Below are positions 45,369-56,800 of a DNA stretch of 64,000 nucleotides, piece by piece; the first letter of the stretch is position 1, and each line of letters opens with the position of its first letter. Made by a program: the position numbers and the translations under genes. Under the pieces are notes generated by a model. The model searched no databases. It was not told where the DNA came from and saw only the letters and a program-made list of their open reading frames with translations. The stretch lies in NCBI GenBank assembly GCA_031763025.1, contig JASSKH010000003.1, positions 9,127,078 to 9,191,077 of the forward strand, read 5' to 3'. Origin of the DNA: Macrocystis pyrifera (lineage: Eukaryota; Sar; Phaeophyceae; Laminariales; Laminariaceae).

Positions 45369-45373
45369 ATACC

Positions 45374-45648
45374 TACTGTATGACAAACACGAAATCCCGA
45401 CGACCACAGCGTTGCGGATATCGAAGTATCGCGATACAGGTACGTCGAAGGAGTGGGGCTCAGAGCACGCTAGGCAACCTCTCCACAGCAAGAAACCAAC
45501 GAGGGGGGCGGTGGGATCAGTTAGCCCCTGCTCTGACCAATCAGCGGATTGTCGTGCTGTAATCAACCAGCTGCCAGCAGCCGTACTACCTCGTCATCAT
45601 GTACCAGCGCGGCCCCAAGTACGGCCCGCCGTAAATAAGAATTGTTGA
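45374..45648 (+). pseudogene. 3' part of the ORF split by the copia element
   Basis: This continues the frame interrupted at 37505: 90 further codons and a TGA. It contains ISKYRDTGTSKEWG, which looks protein-like but matches no family I can name. Homology to expressed sequence would decide whether a gene was inactivated. Confidence 0.35.
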
Positions 45649-45659
45649 AGGCTCATTCC

Positions 45660-46085
45660 TTAAGACACTAAAGGAATTGGGCGTAGGGAACGGTACCCAA
45701 ATGCTCCATAGAGAGAGTAAACGGCGGAATAAGAAACACGTACCGTCAAGCATCAGTAAAAGAAGAAACAGGGTGGCCGCTGTTCGTCGGGGGTCAGCAG
45801 GCCCGGACAGGCGCTGCCGTCGAAAGTTCGACACAACAAGCTTCCAGTATATATTCTCAGCCATATACTTACAAATTGGTAAAGGCTAGTTTGTTAAGAC
45901 ACTAAAGGAATTGGGCGGAAAACACGGCGCTCAATTGCCCCAAAGATGGAACAAGCGGCGGAACAAGAAACATGTACCGTCACAGTAAAATAAGAAAGAG
46001 GAAGGGCGCTGCCTTCCAACGTTCGACACAAAAAGCTTTCAGCACATACTCCCAGTCATACAACAAGATAAGCGGAAATGCTGTA
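45660..46085 (+). repeat. Two-copy tandem repeat, 234-bp period
   Basis: Units start at 45660 and 45894 with TTAAGACACTAAAGGAATTG and share GGCGGAA(T/C)AAGAAACA, GTACCGTCA, TTCGACACAA and AAGCTT. The second is shorter (a deletion near 45990). The minus frame 45586-45864 runs through the first unit and is probably not a gene. Confidence 0.75.
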
Positions 46086-48109
46086 CTAAACTGCTGCTAA
46101 TAAGCGTAAATGTGTATAAATACCGGAACGTACCACGGTAAAGACGCGCGATTCTACCCCTGGTTTTCCCCAAATAAGAAATATGAACGTTAACATTTAC
46201 ATCGATTCCCGGAATATACCAGGCACATTTGAAGTAAGAACGTACAAATAGTACCACCTGGCTAAGTAGGAAAACACTGCTGTTTGCGGCACACAACAGC
46301 ATAACAAGGTATAGGACCTTTGGCCGAAAACTCGTCTGTTATTAGAGCGCTCGTACTGCCCAAGTCTATAGAGAGTGCGATCGTACTATTATTAACCGTA
46401 TGTACACTTTACGGGTCGTTGAGACTCCCGGTACATCTGCAGTACCATTATTATACCGGGAGCTATTTGAAATTGCACTGCTGCTTTCTCAACCCGGAGA
46501 AAAGCGCGCGCTCGGTGTCTCGAGAGATGTGACAGCTGCAGCGACAATATTTGACGGGTCTATGGCGTGATACACACTTCGATAGACGGTGGAGAGCTTC
46601 TCTGTGGTCGTGCGGTGATCGCTGGGAACTGGCTATTGTGCGGAGGTGTCGGGTTTAAATGCTACTGGTATCATGGTACCTGGGTATATACGATGATGAT
46701 ACGTACTCGCAGACTGCGTGCTGTCTTCTTCCTGGAGCGCGCGCTTTGTGTCGGTCTTGAGGGCTGTGAGGGCTGCAGCAACGGAATTTGATGGTTCTAT
46801 GGCGTGATGTACACCACAAGGGACGTTGAGGGACTTCGCTGTCGTCACCTACTGGTCCCTGGGAGCCATCTGGGGTGCTGGAGAGGACGGATACTACACG
46901 CGTTGATCGTGGATGCGGCGGGTTTGAATATGAGAAACGCTAGGCCGGAAACCGGGGGATGGATCTTAAATGTCCCCGTAGTAGTGATTTAAATCTCGAC
47001 TACATAGTAGCGACTATCAGTCCCCTCACCCTGCGTGTGTGCGCTCCAGCGAGGTCATATAATACTGCACAGCTCCACGCATGCTCTTTAGTCTGCTTTT
47101 GGTCTGGCCCATCTACCCGTCCCCGCTTCGTGCAGTTGCGAACCCAGAACATATATGGGCCAATTCTAGAACCGGTCGGGTAATCCGACATTACTATTAT
47201 AACAGAGTACAGTAGACACAGCAGTAACACTGCAGATTCTCACCTACGTATCATACCGCGCGTACCTAAGTATAATATCATACTATTAATACTAGTGCTT
47301 GCTGTACAACCAACCACCAGTAGTAGTAGGTACCACCGTGTAATGACAAGGTTGAAAGCACACCCCGGTGATAATTTTTTATCTTCAAAAATATCGTCAC
47401 CGGAGGTGCTTTTTCAGGAGGTGTGGTATCTAGTGTACCCTCCGGTGGAAAGCACCATGCACAGGAGCCCCGCAGCTGGGGGGGCGTGACAATGATGGGG
47501 TGGGATAAGGAGGGTGTGTGTGATAACGGGACGTCGGTTGCTAACGAATGCGAACAGACTTGGCCAGATGACAGGAGGGTGTGATAACGAGGGTGTGTGA
47601 TAGCGGTATCTTGAATTGCTATGGAGTGTGAACAGACCCCGGCAGACTGCAGGGGGGGGTGATGTGTTTCCGGGGGTGTACCAATAAAAGGGGGCGTGTT
47701 CACAAAGGTGTGTGATACTTATTGCATAAGGGTTTTTAGAACCATTTTTTTTTTTCCCCATTCCCGTGCAATACCGGTGGTAGTAAGGCCCACGCTTATA
47801 CCGGTAACCCGGAGATAACAGCAAGAAACCCCGCCTTCTGTGATCTTGCAGATTGGGTACCGGAACCGGTACAGTTAGAGTACCACATTCAATGACAAAA
47901 CTCCCGGTCGCTGTACCTCAGGGGCCTTGTCTCGCTGAAAAACTGATTGCTGATATGTTGGTATGAATTTTTTGTCTTAATAATACACGTAGCCCACACC
48001 TTGCCCACAACATTAAATTCTAAATACCGTTACCGAATACCGGTGCCGCAGCAGTACGCGTTATCGTAACGACCTATTATCACGTGGTTGGCCACAAAAC
48101 TACCGTACG
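46086..48109. other. Intergenic, weak internal duplications
   Basis: GGTCTATGGCGTGATACACAC (46558) and GGTTCTATGGCGTGATGTACA (46794) mark a diverged duplication of about 230 bp. Short AGGAGGGTGTGTGTGATAAC-type repeats occur at 47507-47610. Minus frames 47000-47230 and 47278-47824 have no recognisable domain. Confidence 0.4.
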
Positions 48110-49150
48110 TACCGTTTTTTGTTTGTTTTTGTTTTTAATCATCACTTTTACTTTCCAGACTAACTCGTAGGAGGTTTTTTTACCCCCAGCGATCATCTGG
48201 ACAAGCCGTTGTTAAGATCAAGCAGGCAGGGACACTTTGTATCCCTGGACAGGTTCGCCTATTAAGTCGGTACTCGTTGGTACTCGCGTGTGATGCTTGC
48301 TTAGAGATAGAAGAAGAGCAGTTTTATTCCTTTCGCGCGCGCGGAGACTGAGACCAAGCTCGTGTCCCTTTGGGAAACCCTTCGTTTTCCACTTAAGATA
48401 CGCCTTCCAAGTATTACAAATACGATCCCAGTACCTGAACCCAGGTAATTACCGGGCTTTCAACCTCATTCAAGGCAGTATCATAACACTAGCCCACTCT
48501 GATGAGCCGTATATACATGCAGAATTATGGGAAATTCATGCAAACCCCGATTCCACGAACTAGAACATGAGTCGAAGGTGCGGCTCCTCAAAACCCACTC
48601 CCACACCTCTGAACGGCAAGGCAACGAAGCCGGCAAAATACGTTAAAAAAAATGGAAGGAAGACCTAGCCTTAAGGGGCAGGAAGAAATCGTCAATGAAA
48701 GCCATCGCCATGCCATCCGCAACGGGGGGGCAAGGCGAGGAAGATGCATGGAAAAGCGTAAAGTGAATACAAAAAACGAGAAGAAAAATTACACGGAAGA
48801 CACCTTCCAAGTATTACAAATAAATACGATCCCAGTGCCGGAATCCAGGTAATTGCCGGGCTTTCAGCTTCATTCAAGGTAGTATCATAACACCGTGGTC
48901 ACAGGTGTCGTCCCTTCTCCCCCCCGGAACGTCCCTTTGTTTTTTTTTTGTCGCGCATATGGGTCAGCATTCCCACTGCTCGTCGATTGTCATTGAATGT
49001 AGCTAACTCACGCTCCCGCGCTTTCCGCTAGTCAACTTTTTTATGCAAGAAAAAGTCTCTGCGAGCATGCACTCGGTGAAATTTGAACCGACGGAATCGA
49101 TCTTGATAGGCACGCGGACCACCTGCCAAGCCACCGGGGAAGCCGGCTAT
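48110..49150 (-). mobile_element. tRNA-derived SINE, copy D, split by insertion
   Basis: The 3' part (48110-48209) has the tail TTTTTAATCATCAC and body ACTCGTAGGAGG...GACAAGCCGT. The 5' part (48893-49150) resumes CCGTGGTCACAGGTGTCGTC and runs to the tRNA-like head (A box TGGCTTGGCAGG, B box GGTTCAAATTTC on the minus strand, about 49130-49080). It is the most complete member of the family. Between the halves sits a 683-bp element; copy C (10410-10680) gives the uninterrupted sequence. Confidence 0.8.
48210..48892 (-). mobile_element. TRIM-like LTR element inserted in the SINE
   Basis: The 683-bp insertion starts TGTTAAGATC and ends ATCATAACA, with CCGT duplicated on both sides (48206-48209 and 48893-48896). 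The last 92 bp (48801-48892) repeats 48399-48488, which ends the same way. The left terminal repeat would be 48210-48488 (279 bp), and the right one has lost its first part. On the minus strand TCAGAGTGGGC precedes the left repeat as a possible polypurine tract. No protein is encoded; the plus frame 48652-48852 is not credible. Confidence 0.7.
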
Positions 49151-49584
49151 AAGATATGGCAACTTTTTGGCAAGTTCTGGATTTTTTCAAAATAGAAATT
49201 GTTTTGCTAATATTTCATTCGGTCGTTAAAAACACTCCGTATACGTGGAAGTGTGGTTCAAGCTTATCTTCACCAATCTGTCGGAGGATAATACATGTAT
49301 ATTTTAATGAGTGATCCCCCTATAGTGCCGGTTCCGTATCCGTACGTAGCCGTTACCGGTATCAAAATTCAAAAAGGAAACACAATCAACTCTGATTCAG
49401 GCTGTGATACTGGGATCCATACCGGTGCGTGCGTGTTTTGGGTGAATGGAGTCCACCAACGGACGGGTGTGATACTTCGGAGTTTGATATGTTTTCAGGC
49501 GGTAGTCCGAAGGGGGTGTGGTATTCAACGTACCCCCGGTGATGAAGTGGCGGTCGGCATTTTCTTTTTTAATACCCCGGATGT
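49151..49584. other. Intergenic, nothing recognised
   Basis: It contains GTGTGGTATTCAACGTACCC-type sequence resembling 47421-47445, and no gene. Confidence 0.4.
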
Positions 49585-50345
49585 GCTTTTGTAGGGGTAT
49601 AACGATTGCTTAAAAATAAAAGAAGAGCAGTTTTTTTTTCATTTCGAGCACGATGAAAGACTGAGAGGAGGCTGAGCCCCTCGCTGGAAACGTTTTGGTT
49701 TCCATCTAAAATACGCCTCCCAAGTACTACAAGTACGATCCCAATGCCTGTGTCTAGGTAATTACCGGCCTTCACATCATTCAAAGGAGTATCATTACAT
49801 TAGTCCACTCTGAGGAGTCGTATATGCAGAAATATGGGAAATGCATGGAAACCCCGATGCCACGAACTAGGACATGAGTCGAATATGCGGCTCCTCAACG
49901 CCCACTCCCACATCTCTGGGCCGCAAGGCTACGAAGCCCACAAGGAACGCCATCCCAACCGTAAGGAGGGGTGTTGGGCGAGAATGTGTCGGCGGAAACG
50001 CGAAGGTTGGGGACCAAACGTCATGCAGTCCTCTACCCCAGTGTAAGTAGTATATTTTATCCAGATCGCTCCCGGTTTTCGAGCGGGGGGGGTCGGCAGG
50101 ACGAAAAAGAAACATACTACGGAATACGCCATGAACCTATTCCCGGCTCCAAAACTCAGAAAACGTGCTCTGTGCCACAAACGAGTGGCCCGATTCCCCA
50201 GACCAGCCCCGGCACTGAGCGGGGGAGGATCGGCAGGACAAAAATACGCAAGAACCATCCCCCACGCGGCCCAGAAAAACATACCGAGAAGAAAAACCCC
50301 AGCCCCAAAGCTCGGAAAACGTCAACAGAAAAGCGTAACAAAATA
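49585..50345. mobile_element. Diverged copy of the TRIM-like family
   Basis: Collinear with 48290-48620 (AAGAAGAGCAG, then CAAGTACTACAAGTACGATC, then CCCACTCCCAC). It is followed by an inner repeat in which TCGGCAGGACAAA/GAAAAA and CCCGGCTCCAAAACTC recur (50090-50160 and 50225-50330). The latter block also occurs at 18262-18386. Its left terminus is not clear and no duplication was found. Confidence 0.5.
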
Positions 50346-50439
50346 AAAGCGAAACCCAGGAAAACGTAAAGAAAAAATGTCGAGGGCAGCGGCGACGCGG
50401 AAATCAGTTATCCACGGCTGCGCCTCGATATTAATTTAC

Positions 50440-51823
50440 GTTACGTTGGACCCCCCGTGCAAACGCGCTTGCTAAGCGTACTTGTAGACATATCTCGCAC
50501 AGCTCCCGTTGAATTTGTGTAGCGCGCGGGAGAAAGAAGAATCCTGATCGGTCCCGGGTGATCCAAAAGTCGGACCAACTATACCCATCCGTCGTTTTGG
50601 TCGCGCTGATTTCCCAAGCCACCACCGATCGTCGTCGCTCTTGCACCAACAGTGATCCCCGTTGGGACGCATGGTGATGCTGTATCGACGAGAGTAGGGC
50701 TTGCAATCTGTGAGCCCAGATCAGATCTTTAGGGGTGTTTTAGACTTCAAAATTGCGTAGCGCGGTCTGCACTTCGGAATCGTCATCCGCATTTTAGAAA
50801 ATTCCTGGTTCGATGCTAACTCGGCGCAGCCGCGTTTCAGGCCAGGTTTGACCCGTTTTGGCTGCGGTTTGGGGTAAGGGTTGGGTTAGGGTTAGGGGTT
50901 AGGTTGGGCCTTCGCCCGTACCTTGGTCCCAACAAGAAGCAAAACACCTGAACAGCCTATCAACCTAAACATCCGGGCTCACAGATTCCAAGAGGACCTC
51001 ATCGGCGAAGCCAAACAGCGTGCGGTACGCAGCCAAAGACTGATGCCAGGAAACGATCGCCCTTATTCCGGAAAGCTCCCGTTGTGTCGCACCAATTCGC
51101 ATCCGGCTGTACAGGCGATGGTTTGGTGGTGTTGGTTCGCGGTGTCGGTCCAGTAGCGCAAAAAACCGTGGCGAGAGAGCTGAAAGTCAATTTTCCGTTC
51201 CCAGGACGGTCGAGAAAGTCCCGTCCAAGGTGTCTCGTACATCACCGCGATGATCCCACCTCGATCCCGAACCGATTGGAGTCCAGGAAATCTTCTCCAC
51301 TTCGAGTCGTTGAAGAGGCGTCGAGACACCGTCTTGGGTGACGTGGTACGGGGGGGGAGGTCTTGGAGAAGTTGTAGGGCACATATTTCGTCAACCCCGC
51401 TAGCAAATACTTCGGCATGTCGCCACGGTCGTGGGGGTTGACACAGGGTTTGCAGCGTTGTACCGACACGCGCCGGCGAGCATCAGCGCCGGGCGTATCG
51501 GAAGTCAGATGTAAATGCAGGAACTCAGCACCGAGAGAGGATCCGTCCGGGGTGTCTGCGGAGGAGCATGGGGCCAACTGCGTGGACTTTGTAGGGGCCC
51601 ATCCAGTTGAGCGAGAGTTTGGCCTTGAGGACCTTGGCGTCCGTGTCAGGCTTCGCGCCCAGACGGTTGGTGGCAGCCGTATTGTACATCCCCGCCTAGC
51701 CGCCAACGGTGAATTTAGGGACCGGACGCAGCGCGTTAGAAAGGGCGGAGTTGCGGCGGTTCACGCGAGCAACGGTGAGGGCATGGTGTTCCGGCTTAAC
51801 ATCAATCGACTCCTCCTTCAACA
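50440..51823 (-). pseudogene. Ty3/gypsy polyprotein C-terminus with chromodomain (fossil)
   Basis: Pieces in all three minus frames line up in order. The integrase tail comes first (VLKAKLSLNWMGPYKVHAVG, about 51590-51650). After MPKYLLAGLTKYVPYNFSK (about 51370-51425) comes a chromodomain-like segment (LQRLEVEKI, then GGIIAVMYE, then LSRPSWER, about 51190-51310). Then come QSLAAYRTLFGFADEV (about 51000-51050) and a further C-terminal module (DDRWWLGK and LSPARYTNST in shifted frames, about 50520-50640). Chromodomains in gypsy integrases steer insertion to modified histones. There are many stops and shifts; nothing is found upstream of 51823, where a CCTA microsatellite begins. Confidence 0.65.
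50871..50909. repeat. Interstitial telomere-like TTAGGG tract
   Basis: GGGTAAGGG, TTGGG, TTAGGG, TTAGGGG and TTAGGTTGGG are packed in 39 bp. The tract interrupts the gypsy fossil between two coding blocks and lies in the opposite orientation to 3758-3793. Confidence 0.65.
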
Positions 51824-52455
51824 CCTACCTACCTGCCTACCTACCGACCTACCTGCAGCCCGTATTGCTCCACCAATCCCCCTTATTGATTAACAGCACC
51901 ACTAGGGTATATTATGTACGTCGTATCGAGCGCGGAGAGAGGTATCGAACGAATGCATTGATTGCATTTGCTACAGACAGGCCCTCGACACGGTTATTGG
52001 TTTTTATTTCATCAAACAAAAATCTTTGGGTCAACTATTATATTTTTTGTGTGACGGATGCAAGAGGTCAGATTGACAGATTGAGCTTTTTAACCTAAAC
52101 AAAACAGAGAAAACGAAATGGTGAAGCAAGAGAAGCAGGTAAGTAGGTGGCGCAGATCGACGTCAACCCGGAAGTATGTACGCAGGTACGTACAGAATGG
52201 AGCTTGACTACGCTGAGTGCAATAGGCTTCTCTTGTTTGGTTTCCCTTGTTTTTTTTCGCGTTTCTGGGAAGTGTTTGTTTCGTGGACGACGTTGAAGCT
52301 CATGCTGCAGCCTCGTCGAATGACAAACACAACGCTAGTATACATGGCTAAACTCTTTGCTGCTGCCGGCGGTATACCTCGGGCCTGGGACCTCAAAGGG
52401 TAACATTAAAAAAAGCTGAGACTGATGGGAGAACTCAAAAGATAGAGAGACTACA
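51824..52455. other. Intergenic; CCTA microsatellite at left edge
   Basis: CTACCTACC-type simple repeat spans about 51823-51855. The rest shows no gene; plus frames of 129 and 75 codons have no domain. Confidence 0.45.
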
Positions 52456-53350
52456 CTAAGAAAGCAGCACAAAAAATAGGTATTTGAAAATAATGCAATC
52501 AACAAGAGAATTGTATGCGATGCTCAAAGAAGTAACACCTTCCTGTGCGACCCTGTGGTCCTTCAAATTTAAAAGCTTCTCCAAGTGTACTTTCAACTCA
52601 GGTAAGAGTTTGTTCCCTTGCGGACGGACCCCGTACCATGTCCAGCGTCCTATTAGTGCTCGTCGTCGACGCCGATCTCCGGTCCATGCCGGCCTTTTCC
52701 ACTTCCCCGTCATATTCTGGAAGTCAATATTTCCACCTCCCCACTCCCCCCATATATGTTTGCAGCTCATGAACGCCAACATCGCCTGTATCTTGTTTGC
52801 CTACACCACTATCTATCCTGTCCGCTCGTCGAAGTTTTGTCCAACGAATTCTTCATCAGGACACCTGCCGGAATCTGTTTTCTTAAGTACAACACGAGCC
52901 TCTAGCAGGAATCTCGTGATGAGCGCCCGGGTGTTTACGACCCATCTATTGTTGTTGAACTCGGTGATAAATTGCCTGTCAATGCTGCCGCTCTTCGGTA
53001 AGTTTTATCTTCGTTACGTACACCACAAGCCATGGCTTGCCCCTCCTAATCGTTTGGGCACAAAGAGTTGGTCGTATAACACGTAGTCTCCTTTGGTCAT
53101 CTCGACCGCCTCTGACTAGTAACTCAGCGATCTCCCCCATCAATTCCTCTCGTTGATATGTTTCAATGTTTCTCCCCTCAAGCTCCGCGAACATCTCTGA
53201 ACCCTGCATGCTTGTCCTCCACTCTCCTTCTTCTTCGTGTACAGCTCTTTTGGTCGAGCATGAAAAACACTTAGTATCGAACGAAAGCCAGTATTTTTTG
53301 TCTTTCATGCACTCTTCCGAGTACAGTAGTGGTCCTTCTGTAGTGCCCGT
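52456..53350 (-). pseudogene. Coding-like remnant, family unknown
   Basis: Minus-strand frames change in order but look protein-like. 53350-53130 has FDTKCFSCSTKRAVHEEEGE and EELMGEIAELLV. It shifts to GDYVLYDQLFVPKRLGGASH (53095-53030), then FITEFNNNRWVVNTRALITR (about 52990-52910), then CKHIWGEWGGGNIDFQNM (52782-52456 frame). No domain is recognised. A CxxC pair is the only landmark. The shifts suggest a decayed gene or element; alternatively some junctions are introns (an ACAG acceptor-like site precedes the third block). Confidence 0.3.
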
Positions 53351-53897
53351 TAAGTAGTGCCGGCTATCCGCTGGAGTGCCTGTGGGATTCGCTTGGCATA
53401 AACGGGATTACCCAGTGTGGCAGTAGTGCCGGTTGCCGCTGCATATACAGTAGTGCCGTGATTGTCGGCTGGCGCATATGATACCGGCACTATGGAGGGA
53501 CCACGACTGTACTCGAGAAAACCCCTCCGTTATATACCGTGCAGTACTTGGCACGCCATACAGTATTAAACGTAAAGCAGCATCGTAGCGCGAGTGTACC
53601 GTGCGAGCATTTTTTCGAACCACCTTGCTTTTGATTTATTTACTGCCTAAGCAACGACGTTCACGCGCTTTCTCTTTTTTATCATACGCAGTACCCTCGT
53701 TGTACGCTACGCTATATACTCCACCCAGCACCCCCATTTTTTTACGCCCGCTTTCGAGGGGGGGGAAACTTTATTCGTTCCTTCCACTCACCATGCATAT
53801 CTCGATGCACATCGCCCCCTGCAGGACACTACGTGACCGAGACGAGGTGTTGGTTTGGCGGTCACCAAGACAAAAAACGAACGTAGAAAACAAAATA
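53351..53897 (+). promoter_or_regulatory. Upstream region of the POMP-repeat gene
   Basis: It contains at least three AGTAGTGCCGG-type words (about 53352, 53422, 53449), TATA-like TTATATAC at about 53530 and CTATATACT at about 53711, and a CAAT-free C/T-rich stretch before the ATG. The transcription start cannot be fixed from sequence. Reading the frame back to 53601 adds 99 codons that lack a signal-peptide start, so this stretch is probably leader. Confidence 0.3.
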
Positions 53898-56800
53898 ATG
53901 GTTCGACGCGGCATCGCCAGTTTTTTTTTTTCTGCCATGGTCGCCCTGTCGTGCTGCCTCTGTGGCAGCGTTGCTCAATACGACAGCTGCACGAACGGCA
54001 CGATCACCGACATAGGGAACGGGCTGTGCGATGCGGCCAACAACAACCCTTCCTGCGGCTACGACGGAGGCGACTGCTGCCCGTGCACCTGCGCCGACGG
54101 CCCTTCTCACTCATGCACCGACAGCGATTTCAACTGCATCTTCCCCGAGTGCGATGACACGACAGCCTCCTCCTCTTCCTCCTTCGAGGAGTCGCCGTCG
54201 TCGACCTGTGCTGAGGGGTGGCTGGGTGACGGTTTTTGTTCGGACGAAAACAACAACGCCTCCTGCGATTACGACGGGGGTAACTGCTGCGGGTGCACCT
54301 GCGATCCCGACCTCCCCGGGGCTGTTTGCGGCTCCTTCGGCTTCGACTGTCGGGACCCGGCCTGTTTCGACCCCGCCGTCGTCGCCGAGTTCCCCGATTG
54401 CGATACCAGGGGTTGGCTGATGCTCGGTGACGGAAAGTGCCAGGCGGAAAACAACAACCCTTCGTGCGGCTACGACGGGGGTGATTGCTGTGCGTGCACT
54501 TGTAACGGTAGCGTCTGTGCGTTTAACGCTTTCGACTGCTTGGACCCCGAAGTTGGTGACGAGTTTTACGAGTGTAAGGCGCCGCGGCCCCCCGGCGCGG
54601 CCCTGCCTTGCTCAGCGGAGGTTCAGCGGACGTGGGTGGTGGACAATTCGTCACAGGCGCAAGCTCTGGCCGCGGCGGTCAACTGCTCTGGGGGCTCGTT
54701 CGAGGCGAAGTGGAGAGGAAACGTAGTCGTGGATGGGACGATATACATCGCCGACGGGACCGTGCTCACCGTGACGGGTGTCGGGCCGAACGCCCTGATG
54801 AACGGAAACGCATCGACGCGGCTGTTTACCGTTGTTAACGCCGCCCTGCACGTGAGCAGCGTCACAATCGGCTATGGCTCTAGCGCCATTGGTGGGGCGA
54901 TAGCTGCGACAGGGTCCAGCTTGACGTTCAATCAGACGGATTTTGTCGGAAACAGAGCGGATGGCAACGGGGGCGCCATGTATGTGTCCGGCGCCTCTAG
55001 CGTGTCCTGTGCGGGAGGAAGTTTCGTCAACAATAGCGCAGGGTCCAATGGTGGCGCCATGTACGTGACTGGCAGCTCCGTGGTTTCATGCGGCGGTTCG
55101 TGGTTGGGCAATGTGGCCGGCAACACTGCGGGCGCGCTTAGGGTAGACGATGGGTCCAGCGTGTCTTGGAACGACGACGCCGTTTTCAGCTTCAATGTCG
55201 CGGAAAGGAGCGGCGGCGCCGTGTTCGCCTTCAACGGCTCAAGCGTGTCGTGGAAAGCCTCTGCTACTCTGTTCTACTCCAACAGCGCTTGGTTCTTCGG
55301 TGGAGCTGTGTACATCCACGACAGCTCGAGCATTTTGTGGATCGGCGCGACAACCTTCGATTCCAACAATGCAACCGGCGGCGTAGGCGGAGCTCTGGCC
55401 ATTACCTGGGGCTCCAGCGCCTCGTGGAGCGGTGTCGCGACGTGGATGAACAACGTCGCCGGAGGCAACGGAGGAGCTATGTTTCTAGCTGAGAGTTCTC
55501 AAGCGTCCTGCAACGAAGAGACGACCACAACGTTTTCCGGCAATTCAGCTTCTTTTGGGGGTGCACTGTCGGTGGAGTCAAACTCCATAATTTCCTTTCG
55601 CGGCGACTCCTTCTTCGACAACAACAGCGCCATAGAAACTGTTGTTCATGGCACTGGGTATGGCGGCGCTGTCAACATTATTTTGAGCTCCACCGCTACG
55701 TGGGACGGGTTTTTGGCGTTCACTGAGAACACTGCCGTTGAGGGAGGTGCCTTGTTTTCGCGTGACTCAAGCGTCTCGTGGAGTGGTTCGGCGATGATGA
55801 CACGCAACAGCGCTTCTGAGGTAGGTGGAGCCCTCTGCGAGTATTTCTCAAGCGTTTTTTGGACTGGTGAGACAATGTTTTTGGAAAATTCGGCTGGCGA
55901 AGGCGGTGGCGGCTTCTACGCGCTCTCTTCGAGTGTTTCATGGAGTGGGGAAACATATTTTTTTAGTAACTCGGGCAGTGAGACCGGTGGCGCCTTCGAC
56001 ATTTTTTCTTCAATTGTGTCGTGGAGTGGCGAAACAGAAATTTCGAACAACACAGGCGGTGCTTTGCATATTTCAAATTCCTCGACAGTTTCGTGGAGTG
56101 GAAATACGACGCTGTCGTACAACCACGCGGCGGACGGCACAGCTGGTGCTTTGACGGCGTTTGGAGGCTCCCGCGTGTTTTGGAGCGGAGGGGGCACGCG
56201 ATTCATCGAGAACGTTTCGATCGTGTCCGGGGATTCCTCTGGAGGTGCCCTCCTCGTCGGGAACTCGGAACTCTCTTGGACCGGAGACACAGATTTCGTC
56301 GGAAACACTTGCTCTTTTCAGGGAAGCGCTCTCCGCGCGACAAATAGCTCTCGCGTGTCCTGGGGCGGAGGGACGACGAGGTTTACTAGGAATCGTTCCT
56401 TGTTTGATGGGACGCTATCGGTGAGCAGCGGATCCAAGGTTTCTTGGAGCGGAGCCACGGAGTTTGTTGGTAATACCGCTGACATATCCGGAGGGGCTGT
56501 TTACATGGACAACGAGGCTCACGTGAGCTGGACAGGAGATACCAGTTTCACGTCGAACGAAGCACTGACTGCAGACGGAGGTGCGATAGCATCAACGGTG
56601 TCATCCTCCGAAATTAACACCGCAGACTCGATCCTCGTCATAAACGGAACCACCACCTTCTCGAAAAACACAGCCGGAGCAAGCGGGGGGGGCTTAGCTC
56701 TGCTGGGAGCGTGCACTCTGACCATCGGCCCAGCAGTGGATGTCAGCTTCGTTGGAAATTCCGCGGCAGTTTCGGGAGGGGCCATCTTCCTATCAGGTAC

